The notes beneath the pieces are model-generated. The model worked only from the letters and a program-made list of their open reading frames with translations, made no database searches and had not been told where the DNA came from. 53,146 nucleotides of DNA from Coriobacteriia bacterium (GTDB taxonomy: Bacteria > Actinomycetota > Coriobacteriia > Anaerosomatales > Anaerosomataceae), in the NCBI GenBank assembly GCA_030655755.1, contig JAUSOQ010000021.1, forward strand, positions 1 to 53,146, written 5' to 3'. The translations under genes and the position numbers were made by a program. Of the stretch, positions 1-7,516 are shown one piece after another. Positions within the stretch are counted from its first letter, which is position 1; each line of letters begins with the position of its first letter.

Positions 1-81
1 CAAGGACTTCGATCGTACCCGCTGTCGCAGCAGCTCAGCATCGTGCTCCGGCACCATGAGGACTTTCGTGTGATTGGCCAT
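1..81 (-). CDS. 5' fragment of a gene leaving the window, possibly IS630-type transposase
   Basis: The first 27 codons of a minus-strand gene that runs off the left edge. The start is ATG at 81; an in-frame TGA lies two codons upstream, so no longer N-terminus is possible. The peptide begins MANHTKVLMVPEHDAELLRQ and continues RVRSKSL. This resembles the start of the N-terminal helix-turn-helix region of IS630-type transposases, where a short strand is followed by a helix rich in E, L and R. The match is too short to be certain, and another HTH protein is possible. It has its own strong promoter immediately upstream. Confidence 0.4.
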   Translation of the reverse strand, partial: MANHTKVLMVPEHDAELLRQRVRSKSL

Positions 82-86
82 GGCTC

Positions 87-115
87 ATTATCCCAAACCA
101 CACACGAACCGTCAA
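87..115 (-). promoter_or_regulatory. sigma70-type promoter giving a probable leaderless transcript
   Basis: On the minus strand TTGACG (115-110) and GATAAT (92-87) are separated by exactly 17 bases. The ATG of the left-edge gene starts only 5 bases after the -10 box, so the expected transcription start falls at or next to the start codon. There is no room for a ribosome binding site. Confidence 0.6.
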
Positions 116-162
116 TATACTTCTGTTACGCGACACTAGAACTCCCGTGTCACAGATGACAT

Positions 163-191
163 GAAGGCCCGATCACTGTGATCGGGCCTTC
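163..191 (-). terminator. hairpin terminator downstream of tRNA-Arg
   Basis: A perfect inverted repeat, GAAGGCCCGATCAC / GTGATCGGGCCTTC, with almost no loop lies directly behind the 3' end of the minus-strand tRNA-Arg gene. It is not followed by a clear T run. Confidence 0.65.
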
Positions 192-204
192 ACCGTTTCT
201 GGAT

Positions 205-280
205 TGGTGCCCCCGACAGGACTCGAACCTGTGGCCTTCTGCTCCGGAGGCAGACGCTCTATCCGCTGAGCTACGAGGGC
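205..280 (-). tRNA. tRNA-Arg (anticodon CCG)
   Basis: The minus strand folds as a standard cloverleaf of 76 bases: acceptor GCCCTCG, D arm with AGCTCAGCGGATAGAGC, anticodon loop CTCCGGA (CCG in the middle), T arm with GGTTCGAGTCC, and an encoded CCA at 207-205. It reads CGG arginine codons, which fits a high-GC genome. A hairpin terminator follows. Confidence 0.95.
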
Positions 281-426
281 ATACGGTGCTCACCGCCCGA
301 GAACCGTAGCACAGCGCAGGGTTGTTTCCAAGCCGGGAGACGACCGCTATCCTGGGATGAGCGGCACGTCGTCGCACGTAGTGGAGCTTTCACCCCCGGC
401 GGCCCTGACAGGACCGAGGAGGTCCC

Positions 427-1332
427 ATGGCATTCCACAAGGCACTTGTGATCATCAACCCTGCTGCGCGCCACGGTGAGACCGCGCCACTCATACCCGT
501 GATCGAGAAACTTCTTGAGAGCACGGTCGCGCACGAGACGATACTCACCGAAAGGCCGGGCCACGCAGCACAGCTCGCCAAAGATGCGGTGGGGTTCGAC
601 CTCATCATCGCCGTGGGCGGAGACGGCACGGCGCACGAAGTTCTCAACGGCATCATGGCCCGCCCCGAGGGAGATCGTCCTGCAATGTCGCTCTTCCCTA
701 CCGGCTCGGGCAATGACTGGCGCCGGACCCTCGGCATCTCGACCGATCTGCCCACCGCTGTTCGCCAGGTGCTCTCCGGACATCTCAAGAAGGTCGATGT
801 CGGCGTGTGCAACGGGATCCACTTCGCCAACTCGTTGGCTATCGGACTGGACGCACGGGTCACGGCCAAGGCAGTCGAACTCAAGGTGACGACCGGCTGG
901 TCGGGCCTTGCCCTCTACGTCCGAGCGCTTATGTACGTGCTGTTCCATCAGTTCTACTCTCACCCGATACGTCTCAAACTCGATGACGGTCCGGTCGCCG
1001 AGCGCGACGTGCTCATCGTGGCGCTTACCAATGGTCCGACGTACGGGGGCGGCTTCCACATCACGCCTAAAGCCGTCGATGACGACGGACTGCTGGACAT
1101 GTGCATCATCGACAAGCTGTCCCTTCCGTCCGCACTGTGGCGTCTCCCCTTCGTCATCGCCGGCAAGCATGAGTGGATGTCGATGGTACACATGCAGCGT
1201 CACGCTCACGTAGAGCTGTGGTCCGATACTCCCGTGGCGGGTCAGGTCGACGGCGAGGTGCTCTTAGACGATCACTATGAGATATCCATCATCCCCGGCG
1301 GCATCGGAGTCATCGTTCCGAGGTCCGAATGA
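427..1332 (+). CDS. diacylglycerol kinase / YegS-type lipid kinase
   Basis: A 301-residue soluble protein of the diacylglycerol kinase catalytic family. It probably phosphorylates a lipid alcohol with ATP at the inner face of the membrane. The fold's markers are in order: NPAARHG near residue 10 (N-terminal strand of the domain), GGDGTAHEVLNGI near 60 (nucleotide-binding glycine loop and catalytic Asp region), and PTGSGNDWRRTLG near 90. The C-terminal half has the beta-sandwich typical of the family. ATG at 427 sits behind GAGGAGG at good distance. Its stop overlaps the start of plsY by 4 bases, so the two are translationally coupled and likely feed phosphatidic acid metabolism. Exact substrate unknown. 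Confidence 0.85.
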   Translation: MAFHKALVIINPAARHGETAPLIPVIEKLLESTVAHETILTERPGHAAQLAKDAVGFDLIIAVGGDGTAHEVLNGIMARPEGDRPAMSLFPTGSGNDWRRTLGISTDLPTAVRQVLSGHLKKVDVGVCNGIHFANSLAIGLDARVTAKAVELKVTTGWSGLALYVRALMYVLFHQFYSHPIRLKLDDGPVAERDVLIVALTNGPTYGGGFHITPKAVDDDGLLDMCIIDKLSLPSALWRLPFVIAGKHEWMSMVHMQRHAHVELWSDTPVAGQVDGEVLLDDHYEISIIPGGIGVIVPRSE

Positions 1333-2060
1333 TCGAGGGGCCGATGGCCGACGGAAGTCTCTTCGCTGCATCAGCAGCACTGCTGATCGCGTACCTCGTG
1401 GGGTCGTTCCCCAACGCATATCTCCTTGTGAGACGCATCACCGGTGAGGACATAACCACACACGGCTCAGGCAATGTCGGAGCCATGAATGTTAGACGTA
1501 CGACCGGCTCGTGGGGCTGGTTCGTCGTCGCCATGGCTGCAGACATCTTCAAAGGCTTTGCTCCCGTGGCAGCAGCCAAGCTCATCACGACGGGATCGGT
1601 CGCCCTGCTTGCGCGCCCGTGGGGAATGGTGCTCACCGCCGTGGGCCCTGATTGGTGGCGACATGCCGTCTACTACGTGCCGATGGCTGCCGTCGCGGGC
1701 GCCGTGCTCGGTCACAACTACTCCATATGGCTCGCCATCGCCAAGAAACACTTCATACGCACCGGCAAAGGTCTTGCTACGGGCGCGGGAGCGTTGCTCG
1801 CCTACGACTGGCGCTACTTCGTGGCAGTGGTAGGCGTCGGACTGGTGGTCATCGCCGTCACCCGCTACATGATGGCAGGCCAGGTCGCCGCCGCTCTCAC
1901 GCTCCCTGTCACTGCATTCACACTGCGCTCGCCTGAATGGACGTTCGCAACAGTGATGGGGCTGGTCGTCTACGCTGCGCACCACAGACGCTTCATGGGA
2001 CTCTTACGGGGTCAGGAACCGAGATTCTACATCCATGACCACCAGGGTCCGCGAGGGTGA
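1329..2060 (+). CDS. plsY: acyl-phosphate:glycerol-3-phosphate acyltransferase PlsY
   Basis: A 243-residue polytopic membrane protein that transfers acyl groups from acyl-phosphate to glycerol-3-phosphate, the first acylation in phospholipid synthesis. The three PlsY motifs are present: YLVGSFPNAYLL near the N-terminus, HGSGNVGAMNVRRTTG (substrate/phosphate loop) and GKGLATGAGALL (family GKGVAT). It is slightly longer than the usual 190-220 residues because of an extra segment around residues 85-115. Start ATG at 1329 overlaps the stop of the lipid kinase as ATGA; an alternative in-frame ATG is at 1344. The shared operon suggests both act on phosphatidic acid supply. Confidence 0.92.
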   Translation: MIEGPMADGSLFAASAALLIAYLVGSFPNAYLLVRRITGEDITTHGSGNVGAMNVRRTTGSWGWFVVAMAADIFKGFAPVAAAKLITTGSVALLARPWGMVLTAVGPDWWRHAVYYVPMAAVAGAVLGHNYSIWLAIAKKHFIRTGKGLATGAGALLAYDWRYFVAVVGVGLVVIAVTRYMMAGQVAAALTLPVTAFTLRSPEWTFATVMGLVVYAAHHRRFMGLLRGQEPRFYIHDHQGPRG

Positions 2061-2066
2061 GAACGA

Positions 2067-2097
2067 GTGAGGCCGGCCCCAGCGGGACCGGCCTCAC
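2067..2097. terminator. bidirectional terminator between plsY and a ferredoxin gene
   Basis: GTGAGGCCGG / CCGGCCTCAC forms a 10-bp stem with an 11-base loop in the 56-base gap between two convergent genes. It can serve both directions. Confidence 0.75.
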
Positions 2098-2116
2098 TAG
2101 CGTACATAGGCACGGG

Positions 2117-2293
2117 CTACTTGAGCTCGATCGCCTCGTTCGGGCAGACATCGGCACAGGTGCCGCACTCGGTGCAGTCATCGGGACGAGCCAGAACGGC
2201 GACGTCCTCGAGGTCGAGAGCGCTGGTCGGACACTCATCGACACAGATGCCGCAAGCGGTGCAGAGATCGGGATCGACGACAGGCTTACCCAT
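2117..2293 (-). CDS. 2[4Fe-4S] ferredoxin
   Basis: A 58-residue bacterial ferredoxin carrying low-potential electrons in the cytoplasm. Both cluster motifs are complete: CTACGICVDECP and CTECGTCADVCP, each CxxCxxCxxxCP, in the usual two-fold repeat. I chose ATG at 2293 (MGKPVVDPDLCTACG) because AGGATC lies 9-10 bases upstream and family members start here; an upstream in-frame start at 2362 would add 23 atypical residues. It lies just downstream of the BshC-like gene on the same strand, separated by about 77 bases, so co-transcription is possible. Partner enzymes cannot be told from the sequence. Confidence 0.93.
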   Translation of the reverse strand: MGKPVVDPDLCTACGICVDECPTSALDLEDVAVLARPDDCTECGTCADVCPNEAIELK

Positions 2294-2370
2294 TTCCAGT
2301 GATCCTTTCGACGTACCGGCGATTCCCTCGGAAGGGTTCAGCAATGATACCACTGCTCGCACGGTCTGGG

Positions 2371-3951
2371 TCAGCGCACCTTATCCATCACTTCGATCGG
2401 ATTCCATAGACAGTACGGATATGTCCTGTCGGAGAGGATCTCTGCGGTCTCACGCTGTGCACGAACGGCTTCCAGACGTTCAGCCGTTTCGGCCACCACC
2501 GGCGCCATGATGCGTGATAGCCGAGCATTCACCGCACGTATCCGTTCACCGACAGTCTTCTTGTCGACGTCCTTCTCGGCGATCTCCGTCACAAGCGCAC
2601 ACTTCTCGGCCACCAGGCGTTCCGCTTCAAGGCGCTCTCCAGCATCATCGAACTCGACCTCGTCGAGAAGCTGGTCCGGGTTGTGCTCAAGACGCTGCAA
2701 CCGCTGCTCCAAAGCCACGATCTCTTCATCCGTCACGACATGCTCCCCCAAAGGAAGGTGAAGCGTCATCGATGCGACGACGAAAGTCGGCGGCTCGACA
2801 CCGAAGTAAGAACGCGCAACGGCGTCCGTCACCCGGTCATAACGCCCGCCACCCACCCCGTGTATGAACAGATCGGCCACGAACATCCGGTTGAACAGCG
2901 TCAACGTCGCGGCACGTGGGACGAGCAGTGCGTCCGCTTTTTCCAGCACAGACATCACATCATCGACATCAGATGGCACATCGCAGACCGATCCGTCATC
3001 AGCAAGCAGCGCCGGTGCGTCACCCCTTGTCACGCGAGCTGGACGCCGTCGCCCACCCGAAAGAACCCAGAATGGCAACTCGATCGAACGCTCATCTATG
3101 CTGAGATCGGGGAAAGGCTGTACTTTGGAGCGTGTGCCGGTCCGCGTGCGGTATGCACGCAGCTCAGCGTTGAACACCGTGGCGAACCCCTCCGCGTCCA
3201 AGAGAAGTGCAGCTGCGAAGCGCCGAAACGCCGACGTACGGGCCTGACGCGAGACTCCAAGTTCAAGGTAGTCCGTCTTCGCTGGCGATTCGAAACGCCG
3301 GCGGGCTCCGGTGAGAGCCTGACCCAGATCATCCGCATGACCGATCGCATCCAGCAAAACGTCACAGAAGGTGTCGAAGTGCTTGCCGAGCGCTGGAGCC
3401 GGTAGTGTGGAAAGCGCATCGAGCCCAGCTTGGCGGAACATCTCCACATCACTGCATGTCGGAACCGGTGCGCATGCAAAGCACCCGCCTACGCCAGTGG
3501 TACCGAGCACGGCAGTGCAACGACCGACGGACGGGCGCGTGCAAGGCGTCCGAAGCTCCACGCGCTCGAAGGAGTCGGTGTCGACGACGAGATCGAGCGC
3601 CGCAGCACCCGTCTCATCAGCGAGACGCTGCAAAAGGAAGTCCTTGACCCATACACCTGGATGATAGAAGTCCGGCTGATGTCCGGTGACGAGGAGAAGT
3701 CGTGGCTCGACCGGCACCGTGGCAACATCTATCCCGATGCGCCGCGAGTAGGCGCCCGCCTCCGCCACGGTCTCCCGGCGCGCCAGCCGACGCAGCGCAA
3801 GCCCTGACATGCCGCCAATGGTGAAGCCCCAGTCAGAGACAGCTGCTGCATTCGCTTCGGCACGCTCGGCCCAAAGCTCATACGGGGGTTCTGCAAGGAC
3901 CTCGCCGTGGCCCACCGGTATCGCATGCCGGGCGCGAACCATCCGCGTCAC
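2371..3951 (-). CDS. BshC-like protein (putative cysteine-adding enzyme of bacillithiol-type synthesis)
   Basis: A 526-residue soluble protein with a divergent match to BshC, which joins cysteine to glucosaminyl-malate in the last step of bacillithiol synthesis. The family signature region TGHQPDFYHPGVWVKDFLL near residue 90 corresponds to the TGQQ...GPLYT segment of BshC and is followed by a VVDTDSFE strand. The C-terminal part is helical and charged, as in the BshC coiled coil. The GTG start at 3951 overlaps the stop of the BshB1-like deacetylase (GTGA), which strongly supports a joint pathway. Divergence from classical BshC means the exact amino acid or sugar acceptor may differ. Function is inferred from the family region and context. 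Confidence 0.55.
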   Translation of the reverse strand: MTRMVRARHAIPVGHGEVLAEPPYELWAERAEANAAAVSDWGFTIGGMSGLALRRLARRETVAEAGAYSRRIGIDVATVPVEPRLLLVTGHQPDFYHPGVWVKDFLLQRLADETGAAALDLVVDTDSFERVELRTPCTRPSVGRCTAVLGTTGVGGCFACAPVPTCSDVEMFRQAGLDALSTLPAPALGKHFDTFCDVLLDAIGHADDLGQALTGARRRFESPAKTDYLELGVSRQARTSAFRRFAAALLLDAEGFATVFNAELRAYRTRTGTRSKVQPFPDLSIDERSIELPFWVLSGGRRRPARVTRGDAPALLADDGSVCDVPSDVDDVMSVLEKADALLVPRAATLTLFNRMFVADLFIHGVGGGRYDRVTDAVARSYFGVEPPTFVVASMTLHLPLGEHVVTDEEIVALEQRLQRLEHNPDQLLDEVEFDDAGERLEAERLVAEKCALVTEIAEKDVDKKTVGERIRAVNARLSRIMAPVVAETAERLEAVRAQRETAEILSDRTYPYCLWNPIEVMDKVR

Positions 3952-4628
3952 ACCAGGTCCGTCACAGAGCGGATGCCGATGGGCTCTTGCGCGAAGAACG
4001 GCTCACCCGCCGACACGCCGATCAAAGTACCCCACATGTGTGCGGCGTCCTCCATCATCGGGATGATGCCACGGTTGCGCTCATTCGCATTGAACTGCGA
4101 TCCGTAGCAGCCCAGCGCCGTGAGTTTGGTGTCCAGCGTCTGCGAGATATCGACAACGAAAGACGGCTCGCGTACCAGCCTCATATGCACCGCCATGTAG
4201 TGGTAGACGCGCGCGGGATAGTGGGGCTCACCGGCCATGTCGGTCTTGGTGAACTTCGCGTAGAACCGCCCGGCACGGGCGATGGACGCAGCGGCGACAT
4301 GATCGGGATGCGCGTCTTCCGGATACGGTACGAACAGGACCCGTGGGCGCAGTTCCCTCAGTACCTCGGCAAGTTCGGTCCTCGCCTCCACGGTATCGAA
4401 AAGATAGCGATTGGGCTGGGAGAGCGTTCGACGACTCGCGCCGAGAATATCCGCTGCCCGCACTGCCTCGGCCATCCTCCGCTCGTGGGTTCCGCACGGC
4501 GTTGGCTCACCGTCAGTAAGATCGACGATCACAACATCGAGCCCCTGAGCGGTCATCCCCGCTACGGTGCCACCCATGCCGATCTCGACATCGTCCGGGT
4601 GTGCACCGATGCATACGACATCAGCCAT
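3948..4628 (-). CDS. BshB1-like N-acetylglucosaminyl deacetylase (LmbE family)
   Basis: A 226-residue zinc-dependent deacetylase. In bacillithiol synthesis the enzyme removes the acetyl group from GlcNAc-malate. Zinc motif AHPDDVEIGMGG is at residues 8-19 and the third ligand region PEDAHPDHVAA is near 107, both typical of BshB1; the C-terminal EPFFAQEP segment also matches that subfamily. ATG at 4628 is favoured because GGGGAG stands 5 bases upstream; a GTG at 4634 overlaps the stop of the upstream glycosyltransferase. Genes on either side overlap it, giving the order GT2, deacetylase, BshC-like. MshB or another LmbE deacetylase is the alternative, but the length and tail fit BshB1 better. 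Confidence 0.8.
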   Translation of the reverse strand: MADVVCIGAHPDDVEIGMGGTVAGMTAQGLDVVIVDLTDGEPTPCGTHERRMAEAVRAADILGASRRTLSQPNRYLFDTVEARTELAEVLRELRPRVLFVPYPEDAHPDHVAAASIARAGRFYAKFTKTDMAGEPHYPARVYHYMAVHMRLVREPSFVVDISQTLDTKLTALGCYGSQFNANERNRGIIPMMEDAAHMWGTLIGVSAGEPFFAQEPIGIRSVTDLV

Positions 4629-4630
4629 GC

Positions 4631-5359
4631 TCACTCCCCGTGCAGCGCGTCGGTCCAGACACGCATGTAGTAGTCGAAGCGTTTCTCCGGATCGTCCAGA
4701 TCCTCACCGAACGTCCGGTCGTTGTCGAAATATATCCGCTCAACCGGCGCCTCGGTCACGCGTAGACCGGCACGATACGCACGTGCCCAAAGCTCCATGG
4801 GCATCGCATAGCCAGGCTCTTTGAGCTCCAGCTTCGACAACGAGTCCATACAATATGCCTTGAAGCCACAGAATGCATCGGAGATACCCCAGCCCGTGAC
4901 ATCGTTGACCTCCGCAGTCACCCGCTCGTTGATCTCGCGTCTATTGAAGGGCGCGATTCCCGTCACGGGGCTTCCAGGCAGGTATCTGCTGCCACTCACG
5001 ATATCAACGCCTGTCTCATCAAGCGTCTGGAGCAGCGCCGGGATGCGAGCGGGCTCATGCTGTCTATCACAGTCGATCGTGACCAGGCGCCTCACTCCGC
5101 GCACGCGTGCGAGCGCAAAACCGTCAGCAAGCGTCCGTCCGTAACCTTCATTGTGGCCGTGTTCCAGCAACACGATATCGTCACGCGCCTTCAGAGCGTC
5201 ACGGGTGCCATCGGTCGACCCGTCGTCGACGACGATGACTGTACCGTCGAACTCTCCCAGCACTGCATCGAGCACGTCATTGACAGTCGTCGCCTCGTTG
5301 TAGACCGGAATGAGGACAGCATCTGCGCCTCCAGTGCAGGGCGGTACGGACTCAGACAT
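4631..5359 (-). CDS. family 2 glycosyltransferase
   Basis: A 242-residue cytoplasmic GT-A glycosyltransferase of the dolichol-phosphate-mannose synthase type. The N-terminal nucleotide-binding strand IPVYNEATTV, the VVDDGSTDGT motif near residue 43 and a metal-binding DCD in VTIDCDRQHEP near 95 are all present. There is no transmembrane tail. It overlaps OsmC by 8 bases and the BshB1-like gene by a few bases, so it is firmly inside the thiol-type operon. Classical bacillithiol synthesis uses BshA, a GT4 enzyme; a GT2 here would be a different chemistry or an unrelated passenger. Sugar donor and acceptor are unknown. Confidence 0.8.
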   Translation of the reverse strand: MSESVPPCTGGADAVLIPVYNEATTVNDVLDAVLGEFDGTVIVVDDGSTDGTRDALKARDDIVLLEHGHNEGYGRTLADGFALARVRGVRRLVTIDCDRQHEPARIPALLQTLDETGVDIVSGSRYLPGSPVTGIAPFNRREINERVTAEVNDVTGWGISDAFCGFKAYCMDSLSKLELKEPGYAMPMELWARAYRAGLRVTEAPVERIYFDNDRTFGEDLDDPEKRFDYYMRVWTDALHGE

Positions 5360-5789
5360 CGATGATGCGGTAGCTCGTCGTCACGGAGACTCCCGGTCCG
5401 AACATGCCCTTCACCGAGCAGTATTTGTCCTCGGATAAAGCAATCGCACGCTCGACGGCTGAGGACTTGAGATCTTTTCCGGTGAGAATGTATTCGATGT
5501 TGATGCGCTCGTAGTAGCGCGGCTGCTCGTCGCGTTGCTCACCGGTTATGTGCAGTTCAAAATCGCGTACATCTTGCCGCTGTTTTTCAAGGATCGCGAC
5601 GATATCGATCCCTGTACACCCACCCAGCGCGTACAAGACAAGCTCGGACGGGCGAGCACCACTGCCGTCACCTTTGTGTTCCGAGGCAGCGTCCATCACG
5701 ATCCCGTGCCCTGTCTCATCCCAGCCCACGAAACGGCGCCTGCCGTTCCATTTGACCTTCACCGTGTCCATCTCGCCCCTTTCGGACAC
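5352..5789 (-). CDS. OsmC/Ohr family protein
   Basis: A 145-residue OsmC-fold protein, a family of thiol-dependent peroxidases that reduce organic hydroperoxides. Both conserved cysteines are present: LGGCTGID near residue 58 and DKYCSVKGM near 126. The SEL segment before the first cysteine and the beta-rich N-terminus fit the family. A GTG at 5789 has AGGAG 8 bases upstream; an ATG at 5771 behind AAAGGGGCGAG is equally plausible and would give a more typical length. Position between REC-PilT and the BshB/BshC-type genes suggests that the low-molecular-weight thiol made by this operon could be its reductant. That link is inference. Confidence 0.85.
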   Translation of the reverse strand: MSERGEMDTVKVKWNGRRRFVGWDETGHGIVMDAASEHKGDGSGARPSELVLYALGGCTGIDIVAILEKQRQDVRDFELHITGEQRDEQPRYYERINIEYILTGKDLKSSAVERAIALSEDKYCSVKGMFGPGVSVTTSYRIIDV

Positions 5790-5800
5790 CGCGGACGCTC

Positions 5801-7348
5801 CTAGAGCTTGCGTCCCAACATCTGTGCGAGTTCCCGTGGCTCCTGGGCCTTGCTGATAGCCTCTTCAAAGGTGACCTTACCTGCCTGCAACAGTGCTTTA
5901 AGGTGTTGATCAAGTGTCTGCATGCCCATAGAGGCGCCGCCCTGGATGATGGTCGGCATCTGATGCGTCTTTCCTTCCCGGATGAGGTTGCTGATCGCAG
6001 GGATGCCAAGCATGATCTCCATAGCCATCACGCGGCTCTTGCCGTCAGTCGATCGCAACAGGACCTGCGAGAGTACACCTTCAAGCGTGCCCGAGAGCTG
6101 CATGCGTACCTGCTGCTGCTGGTGCGGCGGAAAGACATCTATGATGCGGTCGACTGTGGCTGGGCCGCCGGTAGTATGCAGGGTCGCGAGGACCAAGTGG
6201 CCTGTCTCGGCTGCCGTGATCGCCGCCGCGATAGTCTCTAAGTCGCGCATCTCACCGACAAGGATCACGTCAGGATCCTGACGCAGGACACGCTTCAGTG
6301 CCGAGGTGAACGAATGAGTGTCCTCGCCTATCTCGCGCTGGTTGACGTAGCACTTCTTGTTCTTGTGCATGAACTCGATAGGGTCTTCAAGTGTGATGAT
6401 ATGCATACACCGCGTGGAGTTGATGTGATCGATCATGGCAGCCAGAGTCGTTGACTTGCCCGAACCCGTAGGACCCGTCACAAGCACGAGACCACGGGGT
6501 CGCTCGGCCAGGAAGCGACAGACCTTGGGTAGTCCGAGGTCTTCAAGTGTGGGGATCTTGATCGGGATGACGCGGAAGACCGCACCCATCGAGTTACGCT
6601 GCTGGAAGACGTTGGCACGGAAGCGGGAAAGCCCGGGAATGCTGTACGCGAAGTCCAACTCGAGCTCGGTCTCGAAACGTTTGCGCTGCTCTTCTGAGAG
6701 CAGTCCGAGGATCATCTCCTGTGTGTCGCGGGGCGTAAGCACCGGGATGTTCTCAATGGGCAGCAGCTCACCCCGCTGACGAATACCTGGAGGGCTCCCG
6801 ACTGCGACATGGAGGTCGGACCCACCACGCTCGACCATCAACCGCAGCAAATCATCGACATGTACGCCCTCGTTGCGCCGCGGCGCAGCGGATGCCGCGC
6901 TCCGCGGCGCTGCAACGGTCACGGGCGTCGGTTGGACCGACATCGCTGGTTGAGTCTGTGCAACAATCGTATCTATCTTCGCGAGCGAGAGCACTTTCTG
7001 CACAAGCAACGCGGTGTCAGCGTTGGTCGGCATGTGTGCGGCCGCTCCCACCTGACGAGCCTTCAGGGCGGTCGCATCGTTGGGATTGGCCGACACGATC
7101 ATGACGGGGATATCCGAGAGATCGGCATCGGCCTTCAACTCCTGGGTGAACGCGAAGCCGTCCATCCCGACCAGGTCGCCGTCTACGATGATGACGTCAG
7201 GTGTGCGTTGTTTGGCCATGCCGAGACCACGCGGCGCAGAGATGGCATTGTAGAGCTCCGCGTCCGGCAATGCGCCTTTCATGGTGGCGCTTACCCTCTC
7301 GAAGTACGATGCGTCGTCATGGACGACGAGAACCTTGATACCTGCCAC
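5801..7348 (-). CDS. response-regulator receiver domain fused to a PilT-type retraction ATPase
   Basis: A 515-residue two-part protein. Residues 1-125 form a receiver domain with acidic pair D11/D12, phospho-acceptor D56 in IIVDGD and S86, but the invariant lysine is replaced (HMP instead of KP near 106). After a Pro/Ala linker, residues from about 165 form a complete PilT motor: Walker A GPTGSGKST, Asp box TLEDPIEF, Walker B VGEMRD, His box LATLHT and the retraction motif ISNLIREGK. PilT depolymerises type IV pili at the inner membrane. The usual PilT is about 350 residues and has no receiver. GTG start; the nearby GAGGAGG is rather distant. It heads the operon with OsmC. Confidence 0.88.
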   Translation of the reverse strand: MAGIKVLVVHDDASYFERVSATMKGALPDAELYNAISAPRGLGMAKQRTPDVIIVDGDLVGMDGFAFTQELKADADLSDIPVMIVSANPNDATALKARQVGAAAHMPTNADTALLVQKVLSLAKIDTIVAQTQPAMSVQPTPVTVAAPRSAASAAPRRNEGVHVDDLLRLMVERGGSDLHVAVGSPPGIRQRGELLPIENIPVLTPRDTQEMILGLLSEEQRKRFETELELDFAYSIPGLSRFRANVFQQRNSMGAVFRVIPIKIPTLEDLGLPKVCRFLAERPRGLVLVTGPTGSGKSTTLAAMIDHINSTRCMHIITLEDPIEFMHKNKKCYVNQREIGEDTHSFTSALKRVLRQDPDVILVGEMRDLETIAAAITAAETGHLVLATLHTTGGPATVDRIIDVFPPHQQQQVRMQLSGTLEGVLSQVLLRSTDGKSRVMAMEIMLGIPAISNLIREGKTHQMPTIIQGGASMGMQTLDQHLKALLQAGKVTFEEAISKAQEPRELAQMLGRKL

Positions 7349-7516
7349 TACGCTCGATGACCTCCTCGACGGGCATATGCCCGATGATGATCGCGGCTAC
7401 TCACCGCGGCAATCGACATTCCCCTACCTATCGGCGGGTGATCGTCTCCACTCAACAGCATACCTTAGACGTCGGTGACGTATGATGGTCGCCGACAGCA
7501 GCCGACAGGAGCATGC

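Noticed and set aside
271-1209. Long minus-strand open frame opposite the first lipid kinase
   Set aside because: It is the shadow of a gene with complete family motifs on the plus strand.
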